Shown piece after piece: positions 16,138 to 24,557 of a stretch of DNA of 64,000 bases. Each line of letters starts with the position of its first letter. The stretch's first letter is position 1. A model generated the notes under the pieces. It was given only the letters and a program-made list of their open reading frames with translations. It was not told where the DNA came from and made no database searches. The position numbers were made by a program, and so were the translations under genes. This DNA comes from CBDDHT01 sp965228615 (GTDB lineage Bacteria; Pseudomonadota; Alphaproteobacteria; Rhizobiales; Methyloligellaceae), in the NCBI GenBank assembly GCA_965228615.1, contig CBDDHT010000004.1, positions 1,240,001 to 1,304,000 of the forward strand, written 5' to 3'.

Positions 16138-16449
16138 CTAACCGATCCGCTCTTTGACGTCCGCAGCGAAGTCTTCGTAACGGCGCAGAGGGGTTACATC
16201 GATATGCACATGCTGACCATGTTCCTTCATGATCGGCAGATCGAGAGTGATCTGGTCTAGGGCGTCATGGGAATCGATGTTGACCACGGCCACAACGCGC
16301 CGCGCACCGACACATTTCCATAGATCGATAACAGCGCCGGCCTCCTTTGCGCCGAGCGCTGCATCGGCCTCTCTTGCCCACATCTGGAAAAGTTCGTCCT
16401 GGCTCATGCCTGCCGGATATTCGACATTAAAATCCAAAAGAAACAGCAT
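16138..16449 (-). CDS. Muconolactone delta-isomerase-like protein
   Basis: A 103-residue protein resembling the small MIase/ferredoxin-like family: MLFLLDFNVEYPAGMSQDEL at the start and a hydrophobic strand ARRVVAVVNIDSHDALD in the middle. The start is the ATG at 16449, preceded by GGGAGGA. True muconolactone isomerases act in the beta-ketoadipate pathway, but no other gene of that pathway is near. It may serve another small-molecule isomerisation. It lies 80 bp downstream of an SDR gene on the same strand. Confidence 0.75.
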   Translation of the reverse strand: MLFLLDFNVEYPAGMSQDELFQMWAREADAALGAKEAGAVIDLWKCVGARRVVAVVNIDSHDALDQITLDLPIMKEHGQHVHIDVTPLRRYEDFAADVKERIG

Positions 16450-16529
16450 CGCATCCTCCCAACATTGAAGCGGGCTTTGCACCCGCATCTGATTATCGTC
16501 CGAATATTTCGTGCGCAATCAAGCCCGTT

Positions 16530-17288
16530 CTACACATGTTGACCGCCGTTGATATGCAGTTCCGCACCGTTCACATAACTCGACTGCTCAGAGCATAAGA
16601 AATAAATCGCTTTGGCCACTTCCTCCGGCTCGCCCAATCGGCGAAGGGGGATCTGTTCCTCAACGATCTTTTCGGTTCCGGGCGACAGTATCGAGGTATC
16701 GATCTCCCCTGGCGAAATCGCGTTGACCCTGATACCCAGCGGACCGAAATCGGCTGCCATTTCTCGCGTCAAAGCCGCCAGTGCAGCCTTAGAGGTCCCA
16801 TAAGCGGCTCCCGCAAACGGGTGGACCCGGCTCCCAGCGATCGACGTGACATTGACAACAGCGCCACGCGCTAACTCAAGCTCTTCGAGCAATCCGCGAC
16901 CGAGCATGAAGGCGCCGAAGAAATTGACCTGGAAGACCGTCTGCCAATCGCTGACGGTCGTGTCGATAGCACCGAGGCGCGCGCCCCCCTTACCTTTCGG
17001 CGAGATTGCGGCGTTATTGACCAATGCGTTTAGCCTGCCCCCCTGATCCTTCAAGCGCAATTTCATTTCCGCGATAGCGGATTTGGTGTTCTCGGGATCG
17101 GCCAAGTCGACCTGAATATGATCCTCTGGTCCGGCCTCCCAGGGACAATCTTCTGGAAAAGGGTGACGGGAACATGTGATCACACGCCATCCAGCGCTCG
17201 AGAAGCGCTTGACTGTGGCATGCCCAATACCGCGGCTGGCCCCCGTCAAAATCAGAGTCTTGCGGTCTTCGTTTGGCAGCGTGTTCAT
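16530..17288 (-). CDS. SDR family oxidoreductase
   Basis: A 252-residue classical short-chain dehydrogenase: cofactor motif TGASRGIGHAT near residue 17, NNAAIS, the catalytic Ser in VNVTSIAGSRV, YxxxK in AYGTSKAALAALTREMA, and RVNAISPGEIDT. The ATG at 17288 is preferred over the TTG two codons upstream. The partner gene downstream is a muconolactone isomerase-like protein, and the upstream gene is pdxH, 42 bp away. Substrate unknown. Confidence 0.9.
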   Translation of the reverse strand: MNTLPNEDRKTLILTGASRGIGHATVKRFSSAGWRVITCSRHPFPEDCPWEAGPEDHIQVDLADPENTKSAIAEMKLRLKDQGGRLNALVNNAAISPKGKGGARLGAIDTTVSDWQTVFQVNFFGAFMLGRGLLEELELARGAVVNVTSIAGSRVHPFAGAAYGTSKAALAALTREMAADFGPLGIRVNAISPGEIDTSILSPGTEKIVEEQIPLRRLGEPEEVAKAIYFLCSEQSSYVNGAELHINGGQHV

Positions 17289-17330
17289 CACCAACTCACT
17301 TCTCGAATGCGCTGAACGGGACGGGCCGCC

Positions 17331-17972
17331 TTAAGGATAAAGGCGCGTCTTCGTCCAATCGGAGGTCTGATCCGTCCGCCTGAATACAACCCTGTCATGA
17401 AGCCTGAATGGGCGGTCATGCCAAAACTCAATCTCCACCGGTCCAAGCCGAAACCCGGACCAATGTGCCGGCCGCTCGATCGTGCCGATGCCGTATTTCG
17501 CCGTGTAGATCGCGACGGCCTTTTCGAGTGCAAGGCGGCTTTCCAATGGCCGCGACTGCTTTGAAGCCCAGGCCCCGATCCGGCTGCCGCGCGGCCGGCT
17601 TTCAAAATAATCATCGGCCTCGCCATCAGGCACCGGCAGCAATGGTCCACGGACGCGCACTTGCCTGCGAAGGCTCTTCCAATGAAAGCACAGCGCCGCC
17701 TTTGGCTGGCCGGCAAGCTCCCTGCCCTTCGCACTTTCGAGGTTCGTATAGAAAACGAATCCCGTCTCATCGAAACCCTTCAAGAGCACCATGCGAACGT
17801 TCGGCAAGCCATCCGCATCGACGGTCGCAAGCGACATCGCATTGGGATCGTTTGGCTCGTGCGATTCGGCCAGCGTCATCCAATCGCCGAACAATGCAAA
17901 CGGCTCGGAAGCATCCGCAAAGTCACCATCCTGCGGCACCGCGTCGTAACCGGGATCGACAGTTTCGCCCAT
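17331..17972 (-). CDS. pdxH: Pyridoxamine 5'-phosphate oxidase
   Basis: A 213-residue FMN enzyme that makes pyridoxal 5'-phosphate from PNP or PMP. Conserved stretches are AMSLATVDADGLPNVRMVLL (FMN fold), GFVFYTNLESAKGREL, the FMN-binding FHWKSLRRQVRVRG, the SRIGAWASKQSRPL loop, and the C-terminal EIEFWHDRPFRLHDR. The length is standard. It provides the cofactor used by the aminotransferases in this window. The divergent gene upstream starts about 190 bp away. Confidence 0.96.
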   Translation of the reverse strand: MGETVDPGYDAVPQDGDFADASEPFALFGDWMTLAESHEPNDPNAMSLATVDADGLPNVRMVLLKGFDETGFVFYTNLESAKGRELAGQPKAALCFHWKSLRRQVRVRGPLLPVPDGEADDYFESRPRGSRIGAWASKQSRPLESRLALEKAVAIYTAKYGIGTIERPAHWSGFRLGPVEIEFWHDRPFRLHDRVVFRRTDQTSDWTKTRLYP

Positions 17973-18162
17973 CTACTTTCGCTATCCTTCAGCAATCCAG
18001 ATTGATCATTACAAAGCCCAAATTCGTGTTTCGGCCCGTTTTGGGATCGCTCTTTACCTTTTGCTCACCCTGATAGCGCAAGATCAAGTGGTTTGATAGT
18101 ACGCGCCACGCACCATAGGGCGCACCCCTGAGTCGAGTTGTTAAGCGTTGAGTAGTCAAGTC

Positions 18163-18597
18163 ATGCGTCATCACATCACCCACACTCTTTCCGTTTTCCT
18201 TGTTACGCTTCTCATCGGTTGGCTTGCCACCGTGCCGGCCCAAGCCGATCCTGGCAGCATCGCAGCCCATGCCGCCGTTCCCGATAAAAAGATCGAAAAG
18301 CGCTTTAGCATGCACACGCTGCAGCGCTTGCGCGCCAAGCTGGACGACAGTGATCGGCTTGCCGCACTGCGCGCTCTGCACATGGCACTTTCGCGGATCA
18401 GCGACGGCGCCACCTTTATCTGGCGCAAGAAGAGCCGCCAGCTTGCCGGTGTCATCAAGCCGACGACCGCATTCCGCAATGTCAAAGGGCAGGTTTGCCG
18501 GCATCTCATCTACAGCCTCAGCCTTGGCAAATACGTCAAGAGCATTGAAGGGGTTGCCTGCCGCGGCACGGATGGCCGCTGGCAATTGACCAGCTAA
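18163..18597 (+). CDS. Secreted surface-antigen-like protein
   Basis: A 144-residue exported protein: a signal peptide (TLSVFLVTLLIGWLATVPAQA), a linker rich in Arg/Leu, then a C-terminal domain with GATFIWRKKSRQLAGVIKPT, two cysteines and CRGTDGRWQL at the end. The pattern of a final Cys-Arg-x-x-Asp-Gly-x-Trp resembles the 17-kDa surface antigen/RT0821 group of alphaproteobacteria. I chose the ATG at 18163 over the TTG five codons upstream. Role unknown. It is transcribed divergently from pdxH. Confidence 0.65.
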   Translation: MRHHITHTLSVFLVTLLIGWLATVPAQADPGSIAAHAAVPDKKIEKRFSMHTLQRLRAKLDDSDRLAALRALHMALSRISDGATFIWRKKSRQLAGVIKPTTAFRNVKGQVCRHLIYSLSLGKYVKSIEGVACRGTDGRWQLTS

Positions 18598-18729
18598 GAA
18601 GCGCGGGAGCGGCACCGGAATAGTCGATGCCGTTCCCCCTTGCCTGTTCGATAGCCTGAAACAGTCAGCGAATCGTTCACCCATGGGCCCCCTGGACCCA
18701 TGGCTCGTTTGTTGTAGGATGCGCCGCTC

Positions 18730-18997
18730 TAGCCCGGATTTCTCACACTGCTGTGGATCGTCATCGCGTCATGCGGGAGCGTTGCGCTAGGAAAGCGTCG
18801 AAAAGCGTAGCCTGAGCTACGGTTGAAAGGCTTGACGCCGCGGGCGGCCCGCATGACGCGACCCGAAGGGCGGGTCAAATCGGGTGACCGTCTGCGTCAA
18901 AGCGCTTGCTCGATGGAAAGGCATCGCGCTGCGCACTTTTCCTAGCCTGTCACCCGATTTGACCCGTGACGACCGCAGCAGTATGAGAAGTCCGGGC
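18730..18997. repeat. 165-bp inverted-repeat element, family B, copy 2 (interrupted)
   Basis: This sequence is nearly identical to the copy at 15859-16023, starting tagcccgg(a)tttctcacac and ending gaagtccgggc, but it is split by a 105-bp insertion after 18861. Outside the insertion only a handful of bases differ. It ends 60 bp before the fabI start codon, so it must contain or displace the fabI promoter. Confidence 0.8.
18862..18966. mobile_element. 105-bp palindromic insertion nested in family B element
   Basis: Comparison with the uninterrupted copy places the inserted DNA exactly between '...gacgcga' and 'tgacgaccgc...'. The insert has an 18-bp perfect inverted repeat, cgggtcaaatcgggtgac at 18871-18888 and its complement at 18949-18966, plus a short hairpin acccg/cgggt at the left end. 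No coding capacity. Probably a miniature element or a mobile palindrome. Confidence 0.7.
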
Positions 18998-19057
18998 GAG
19001 GGTCAAGAGTCGCGAAAGTTCAGCGAATCCTTGGCCGCATTTCCCCAGGAGCATCGC

Positions 19058-19876
19058 ATGACAGAGCCAAATCGATTGATGGCAGGCAAACGCGGCCTCG
19101 TAATGGGCGTCGCCAACAATCGCTCAATTGCGTGGGGTATTACGCGTGCCTGTGCCGAAGCCGGTGCGGAAATCGCCCTCACCTATCAGGGTGAAGCGCT
19201 GAAGAAACGCGTTGGTCCCCTCGCCGAACAGATTGGCTCGGATGTTGTCCTCCCATGTGATGTGACGGACTCTGCCAGTGTCGACGCGGTGTTTGCAGAT
19301 CTCAAAGAACGATGGGGAAAGCTCGACTTTCTTGTTCACGCGATCGCGTTCTCTGACAAGGATGAACTCGGCGGTCGATATGTCGAGACAAGCGAGGACA
19401 ATTTCACCAAGACGCTCAATATCTCCTGCTATTCGTTCACGGCCCTGGCACAACGCGCCGAACAGCTGATGACAGATGGCGGATCCCTTCTGACACTCAC
19501 CTATTATGGCGCCGAAAAAGTCATGCCCCACTACAATGTGATGGGCGTCGCAAAGGCCGCACTCGAGGTGAGCGTACGCTATCTTGCGGCCGATCTCGGC
19601 AAACAAGGCATTCGCGTCAATGCCATCTCAGCCGGCCCGATCAAAACCCTGGCAGCCTCTGGTATCAGCGACTTCCGCTATATTTTGAAATGGAATGAAC
19701 TCAACGCTCCACTTCGGCGAACTGTCTCAATCGACGATGTCGGCAATGCCGCTCTTTATCTTCTCTCAGACATGAGCCGGGGCGTCACCGGCGAAGTTCA
19801 TCATGTGGACAGCGGATATCATGTCGTCGGTATGAAGGCTGTCGATGCGCCCGATATAGACAAAGTCAAAGACTGA
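19058..19876 (+). CDS. fabI: Enoyl-[acyl-carrier-protein] reductase (NADH)
   Basis: A 272-residue FabI that catalyses the last step of each fatty-acid elongation cycle. Signature features are KRGLVMGVANNRSIAWGI (cofactor loop), ALTYQGEALKKRV, LDFLVHAIAFSDKDEL, the YxxxxxxK active site in HYNVMGVAKAALE, and INAISAGPIKTLAASGI. The start is the ATG at 19058 with AGGA upstream. The open frame further 5' lies in the palindromic element and is not conserved. Followed after 56 bp by a phosphatase gene. Confidence 0.96.
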   Translation: MTEPNRLMAGKRGLVMGVANNRSIAWGITRACAEAGAEIALTYQGEALKKRVGPLAEQIGSDVVLPCDVTDSASVDAVFADLKERWGKLDFLVHAIAFSDKDELGGRYVETSEDNFTKTLNISCYSFTALAQRAEQLMTDGGSLLTLTYYGAEKVMPHYNVMGVAKAALEVSVRYLAADLGKQGIRVNAISAGPIKTLAASGISDFRYILKWNELNAPLRRTVSIDDVGNAALYLLSDMSRGVTGEVHHVDSGYHVVGMKAVDAPDIDKVKD

Positions 19877-19932
19877 TCCAAGACACTCCTGAACAGACAT
19901 TCAGCTCAGCAACCGAAGGCCCGATTACCCCG

Positions 19933-20526
19933 ATGCAAAAGGATTGCACGATCTATTTCGTTCGCCATGGACAGACGGATTGGAATGCAGAATGGCGCCT
20001 GCAAGGCCAACTGGATATCCCGATCAACGACAAGGGGCGAGCACAGGCCAAACGCAATGGCGAAAAACTGGCGGAAGTTTTAGATGACCCAACGCAATTC
20101 CACTATGTCGCCAGCCCCCTTGGCCGCACGCGCGAGACAATGGAGATCGTGCGCGGCGCTCTTGGTCTTCCGGCCGAGGAGTATGAAACTGACGATCTGT
20201 TGAAAGAGATACATTTCGGCGATTGGCAACACCGGACATGGGATGAATTGCGCGCGGAAGTCCCTGACCTCATTGCCGCACGCTTCGCCGATCCATGGAA
20301 TACGGTTTCTCCGGGCGAAGGCGGCGAAAGCTACGGTATGCTATCGGACCGTGCGCTCAAATGGTTCGCAGGCGTCGACCGCGACACGGTCGTCGTCTCC
20401 CACGGTGGGATCAACCGCTGCCTTCGCGGCCACATCGAGAATCTGACCCACAAGGAAATCGCCAGCATGAAAGTCCCTCAGGACCAGGTCATGGTGATAC
20501 GCAATGGAGCGATCGACTGGATCTGA
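19933..20526 (+). CDS. Histidine phosphatase family protein (phosphoglycerate mutase-like)
   Basis: A 197-residue protein with the nucleophile motif VRHGQTDWN (about residues 10-18), the second arginine in SPLGRTRETMEI, and the second catalytic His in VVSHGGINRCL. Such enzymes act on small phosphorylated metabolites. Proteins annotated GpmB or CobC look alike, and without more context none can be preferred. The gene follows fabI and is followed by a family A palindrome and aroC. Confidence 0.9.
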   Translation: MQKDCTIYFVRHGQTDWNAEWRLQGQLDIPINDKGRAQAKRNGEKLAEVLDDPTQFHYVASPLGRTRETMEIVRGALGLPAEEYETDDLLKEIHFGDWQHRTWDELRAEVPDLIAARFADPWNTVSPGEGGESYGMLSDRALKWFAGVDRDTVVVSHGGINRCLRGHIENLTHKEIASMKVPQDQVMVIRNGAIDWI

Positions 20527-20537
20527 GAGACATTCTT

Positions 20538-20624
20538 GACCACAGCCAGCCCTCTCCCCCGGCCCAACCACCCCGAGGGTACCTTTATTGGGTGGTTGGG
20601 CCGGGGGAGAGGGCTGGCTTCAGG
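20538..20624. repeat. Family A palindromic repeat, copy 3
   Basis: A near-perfect palindrome. The arm agccctctcccccggccc plus aaccaccc pairs with gggtggtt plus gggccgggggagagggct across a short loop with cgagggtaccttta. It lies between two rightward genes, the histidine phosphatase and aroC. Confidence 0.9.
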
Positions 20625-20720
20625 GGAATTGAACCAAACATTGATCGGTCCTAACCAAACCATGACAAGAATTCCGTCGCCCTCTTTCCCCGCTGATGTC
20701 ACGCGCTTATAACTGCCGGC

Positions 20721-21824
20721 ATGTCTCACAATAGCTTCGGCCATCTCTTCCGCGTGACGACCTGGGGCGAAAGCCATGGCCCTGCCATCGGCTGCGTCGT
20801 TGACGGATGCCCTCCCGGTATTGCGATCAGCGAGGAGGAAATCCAGGTCTTTCTCGACAAGCGCCGACCGGGTCAGTCGCGCTATACGACCCAGCGCCGG
20901 GAACCTGACGCGGTCAAGATCCTTTCAGGCGTTCTCGACGACGAGGACACGGGCGGAAAAGTAACCACGGGCACCCCGATCGCGATGCAAATCGACAATG
21001 TCGATCAGCGCTCCAAGGACTATTCCGAGATTAAGACTCTGTATCGGCCGGGCCATGCCGACTATGCCTATTCGGCCAAATACGGCATCCGCGACTATCG
21101 TGGCGGCGGCCGCTCTTCCGCGCGCGAAACGGCGATGCGTGTTGCCGCCGGCGCCATTGCCCGCAAAATCATACCCGGCCTTAATGTGCGTGCAGCGCTG
21201 GTGCAAATGGGACCCCATACGGTCGACCGCGATAAATGGGACTGGGATCAGGTCGATCAGAATCCGTTCTTCTCGCCCGACCATAGCGTCGTGCAGTCCT
21301 GGTCGGCCTATCTCGACGGATTACGCAAGAATGGCTCGTCGTGCGGTGCCGTAATCGAGGTTATTGCCGACGGCGTTCCGGTTGGTCTCGGCGCACCGAT
21401 CTATGGCAAACTCGACCAGGATCTCGCTTCCGCGATGATGAGCATCAATGCCGTCAAAGGCGTCGAGATCGGTGCAGGATTCGCAGCGGCGGCGCTGACC
21501 GGCGAAGAGAATGCCGACGAAATGCGCATCGGCGAAGATGGCCAGCCTCAGTTTCTGGCGAATAATGCCGGCGGTATCCTCGGCGGCATCTCGACAGGGC
21601 AACCCATCGTTGCGCGTTTCGCAGTCAAGCCGACATCTTCGATCCTGACGCCGCGCAAAACGATCGATTCCGATGGACAGGAGCGAGAGATCGTCACAAA
21701 GGGGCGCCACGATCCTTGTGTCGGCATCCGCGCCGTTCCCATTGGCGAGGCCATGATGGCCATTGCTCTCGCAGACCATTTTCTTCGCGACCGCGCGCAA
21801 TGTGGAATGGCGGATGGCCGCTGA
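20721..21824 (+). CDS. aroC: Chorismate synthase
   Basis: A 367-residue enzyme converting EPSP to chorismate, the last step of the shikimate pathway. Visible signatures are GESHGPAIGCVVDGCPPGI (residues 13-31), the RRPGQSRYTTQRREPD block (about 49), YRGGGRSSARETA (about 126), and GILGGISTGQPI (about 287), with the GRHDPCVGIRAVPIGEAM motif near the C-terminus. FMN-dependent. The next gene starts 11 bp before its stop, indicating translational coupling. Confidence 0.97.
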   Translation: MSHNSFGHLFRVTTWGESHGPAIGCVVDGCPPGIAISEEEIQVFLDKRRPGQSRYTTQRREPDAVKILSGVLDDEDTGGKVTTGTPIAMQIDNVDQRSKDYSEIKTLYRPGHADYAYSAKYGIRDYRGGGRSSARETAMRVAAGAIARKIIPGLNVRAALVQMGPHTVDRDKWDWDQVDQNPFFSPDHSVVQSWSAYLDGLRKNGSSCGAVIEVIADGVPVGLGAPIYGKLDQDLASAMMSINAVKGVEIGAGFAAAALTGEENADEMRIGEDGQPQFLANNAGGILGGISTGQPIVARFAVKPTSSILTPRKTIDSDGQEREIVTKGRHDPCVGIRAVPIGEAMMAIALADHFLRDRAQCGMADGR

Positions 21825-22311
21825 CGAAGCCTCTTCGAACGATATCCGGTTCGCATTGCAAGGATGCGAGCCCTACAGCTTCCGCGCCGATCCAACTGTA
21901 CCGATTTTTCCCGACGAACGACCGTTGATCGTTTTCGACGGGGTCTGCGTATTGTGTTCCGGCTTTGCTCAGTTTGTGATTTCGCGGGACACGAACAAGG
22001 ACTATCTCCTCACTCATGCGCAGTCGGATCTCGGACAAGCTCTCTTTCGGCACTACGGCCTCGATACGTTCAATTTCGAAACCAACCTGCTCATTGACAA
22101 TGGTCTCGCATTCGGGCGGCTCGAAGCCATGGCGCTGATCCTGCGGCGGCTGGGATGGCCCTGGCGCGCGGCCATGAGCCTCCTATGGCTACCGGAGCCA
22201 ATGGGGCGTTGGATCTATCAGCGAATTGCACGCAATCGTTATGCGATGTGTGGGCGTCGCAACACGTGCTGGGTGCCTGATGGCGAACTCAGGAGCAGGT
22301 TGATCATTTGA
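21814..22311 (+). CDS. DCC-type thiol-disulfide oxidoreductase-like protein
   Basis: A 165-residue member of the DUF393/DCC family, with the namesake motif as VFDGVCVLCSGFAQFV near residue 40 and a conserved C-terminus around IARNRYAMCGRRNTC. The two cysteines of VCVLC suggest a redox site. The start is taken as the ATG at 21814, overlapping the aroC stop by 11 bp. A GTG four codons earlier is an alternative. It overlaps the next gene by 4 bp, so it belongs to a coupled cluster. Confidence 0.88.
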   Translation: MAADEASSNDIRFALQGCEPYSFRADPTVPIFPDERPLIVFDGVCVLCSGFAQFVISRDTNKDYLLTHAQSDLGQALFRHYGLDTFNFETNLLIDNGLAFGRLEAMALILRRLGWPWRAAMSLLWLPEPMGRWIYQRIARNRYAMCGRRNTCWVPDGELRSRLII

Positions 22312-22862
22312 GTGACGCTGTCCCGCTATTCCACCGGGCCTATGGCCAAGGTGTGTCCGAATTGCCGGCACCAATCATGCGCACGCATGCCGTATACAAT
22401 CGGCTTGAGCTCGAGGGAGAAGCCGATACGACCCATGGCACATCGATTGCCGCGCGGCTGCTCTGCCGTCTTCTGCGTTTTCCGCCGCAACGGCAGGCCG
22501 CTCCCTTGCACATCACAATGACCCGGATAGCGGACGGTGAACGTTGGCGACGCAGGTTCGGTGAGCACGTTTTCGAAACACGGTTCCGGCCAGGCCCGAC
22601 ACCTGGCACAGTCACTGAAAAACTCGGTGTTGTGAGTGCAGTCTCACGCCTCGATACCGACCCATCGGGCGTGACACAGGTCCTGGTCGGATTGCGTTGC
22701 TTCGCATTGCCGGTTCCTCGAATCTTCTGGCCCAGGCTTGACGTTCGCGAGGGTGTGGACGGTCCACGCTATACGTTTTCGATGTCGATCACGCTTCCCT
22801 GGAACGCACTTCTCGTGCACTACCAGGGGTGGCTCGAAACAAATGGGATCTCTCTGCAATGA
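22308..22862 (+). CDS. DUF4166 domain protein
   Basis: A 184-residue protein beginning with TTG in a 4-bp TTGA overlap with the previous stop. Conserved DUF4166 elements include ALPVPRIFWPRLDVRE near residue 130 and FSMSITLPWNALLVHYQGWL at the C-terminus. DUF4166 occurs alone or fused to NAD-binding domains, and its activity is unknown. The tight overlap with the DCC gene before it and the dehalogenase after it implies one translation unit. Confidence 0.85.
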   Translation: MSDAVPLFHRAYGQGVSELPAPIMRTHAVYNRLELEGEADTTHGTSIAARLLCRLLRFPPQRQAAPLHITMTRIADGERWRRRFGEHVFETRFRPGPTPGTVTEKLGVVSAVSRLDTDPSGVTQVLVGLRCFALPVPRIFWPRLDVREGVDGPRYTFSMSITLPWNALLVHYQGWLETNGISLQ

Positions 22863-23566
22863 ACGATGTGAAAGCGCTCTTCTTCGATGTTTTCGGTACC
22901 GTTGTGGACTGGCGCAGCAGTGCGATCGCAGAGCTTGAAGCATTCGGAGCCAAGAAAGGACTTAACGGCGACTGGACAGCTTTTGCCGATCAGTGGCGCG
23001 GCCTCTACCAGCCTGCAATGGAAGAAGTTCGGAGCGGTCGCCGGCCCTGGGCCATTCTCGATTCCCTCCACCGGGAAAGTTTGATTACACTCCTGGAACA
23101 ATTCAATATCAGCGGACTTGGTGACGACGAGATCGATCACTTGAACCGGATCTGGCACCGTCTCGACCCTTGGCCTGACTCCGTTGAAGGCCTTGCTCGC
23201 TTGAAAACGAAATTCATCCTCTCGACACTCTCGAACGGCAACACGGCACTGCTCGTCAATATGGCGAAGAATGCCGGTTTGCCATGGGACGTCATTCTCG
23301 GTGCCGAAACCGCGAAGGCTTACAAGCGTATGCCCGATGCCTATCTGCGCAACATGGCTCTTCTGGACATGGACCCTGCGAATTGCATGATGGTCGCGGC
23401 ACACAATGACGATCTGATGTCGGCATCCGAACTTGGAATGCGCACGGCCTTCATCGTCCGGCCGACAGAGTATGGCCCGGAACAGGCGACGGACCGAAAT
23501 GCCGAGGGCGATTGGGATATCGTGACAGATGCCATGACCGGCGTTGCCGATGCATTAGGATGTTAG
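22859..23566 (+). CDS. HAD superfamily hydrolase (haloacid dehalogenase type II-like)
   Basis: A 235-residue HAD enzyme: nucleophile Asp in FFDVFGTVVDW (about residue 8), motif II LSTLSNGN, motif III Lys in KAYKRMPDAYLRN, and motif IV VAAHNDDLMSASELGM. These match (S)-2-haloacid dehalogenase-type proteins. It starts in a 4-bp ATGA overlap with the DUF4166 gene. The TAG stop sits at the junction with the IS5 remnant, so the extreme C-terminus (ADALGC) may be altered. Confidence 0.88.
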   Translation: MNDVKALFFDVFGTVVDWRSSAIAELEAFGAKKGLNGDWTAFADQWRGLYQPAMEEVRSGRRPWAILDSLHRESLITLLEQFNISGLGDDEIDHLNRIWHRLDPWPDSVEGLARLKTKFILSTLSNGNTALLVNMAKNAGLPWDVILGAETAKAYKRMPDAYLRNMALLDMDPANCMMVAAHNDDLMSASELGMRTAFIVRPTEYGPEQATDRNAEGDWDIVTDAMTGVADALGC

Positions 23567-24557
23567 GGCGTGGACACATGAACGCTTAGCCACGGTCTAA
23601 TCGCTGCCAGTTTGTCGCGAGCTTGTCATAGCGAGTTGCAATCCGTCTGCAGTGCTTGATGCGGTTGAAGAACCGTTCCACCTGATTGCGGTCGCGGTAT
23701 AGATGCGGGCTAAAGCAGATTGGGTTTCTACGATTTCTCTTTGGCGGGATATTCGCCCACGCTCCGCGCTCCCGAACCAGATCCCTGATCACATCGGAAT
23801 CATAAGCTCTATCTGCCAGAAACATGCTGTTGGAATGAAGCCCTGTTAGCAATTCCTTTGCGAGTAGACTGTCGTGGTCTTGACCGGCACTGAGCGCCAA
23901 GCAGATAGGTAATACCAGCGGCGGTCAGTATTGACCCTTGTCATGGCCTCAAACCGGTCACTCGGGCAGGCACGGTGCGCAGGGCGATGCCGGCGCATCG
24001 TTCAAGCGCCGGAACGCACCCGATGGCCGGTTTCAGGCCACCGGAGGCCGCGTGCATTTGCCCGCAGGCGTCGTTGCGTCCTGCTTGCAGTACCCGGCAC
24101 TGCGGCGCAGAACGCGCCTTACCTGAGAACAAATGCACACGGTGACAAGGGTCAATACTGACCGCCGCTGGTATAAACCCTTCGCATCGACAACTGCGTG
24201 GATTTTGGTCGTCAATCCACCACGCGAGATGGCTGTGCAGTTGCTATCACATTTATTGGCGCGTCCCGCATGCTGATGCACTCGCACGATGGAGGTGTCG
24301 ATCATCTGCACATCCGCATCATGTCCATCGGACATGGCGATGAGGATTTGATTCCAGATGCCAGACCTGCGCCATCGATTGAAGCGATTGTTGCAGGTCG
24401 CATATGGGCCATTGCAATCGGGCAGATCGCGCCATGGCGCTCCGGATCGCAAGACCCGGAAGATGCCAATTAGTACCGGTCAGTCGTCGACGCGCGGCAC
24501 ACCGCGAGACTTGTCGGGTTGAACTGACCGGATAATCGACCACTCAAAGTCAGTCAT
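23563..24557 (-). pseudogene. IS5-family (IS427-like) transposase, broken in at least three ways
   Basis: Read leftward from the ATG at 24557, the protein starts MTDFEWSIIRSV and continues through LRSGAPWRDLPDCNGPYATC, the DDE-region DTSIVRVHQHAG, KIHAVVDAKGL, FLADRAYDSDVIRDL and FFNRIKHCRRIATRYDKLA. Lesions are an in-frame TGA after RVDD (where an Arg is usual), a 261-bp element inserted after AKGL, and a frameshift after YDKLATN, beyond which another frame gives the usual AAIRPWL-type ending and stops at 23563. The terminal inverted repeats could not be defined. It cannot transpose on its own. Confidence 0.88.
23913..24173. mobile_element. 261-bp non-autonomous element with 31-bp terminal inverted repeats
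   Basis: The ends are perfect 31-bp inverted repeats starting taccagcggcggtcagtatt. The element is flanked by TAA on both sides. Removing it and one TAA restores the transposase reading frame as AKGLPICLALSAGQDHD. The interior is GC-rich, with its own short inverted repeats, and has no transposase. The family of its helper transposase is not apparent to me. The 3-bp duplication is compatible with some IS5-group enzymes. Confidence 0.85.

Noticed and set aside
17989..18684. 231-codon leftward frame opposite the surface-antigen-like gene
   Set aside because: Composition is that of an antisense shadow; the opposite strand encodes a signal peptide and a recognisable C-terminal domain.
18884..19057. 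58-codon extension of fabI into the palindromic element
   Set aside because: The sequence is repeat DNA, FabI proteins start at the MTEPNRLMAGKRG region, and a ribosome site is present there.
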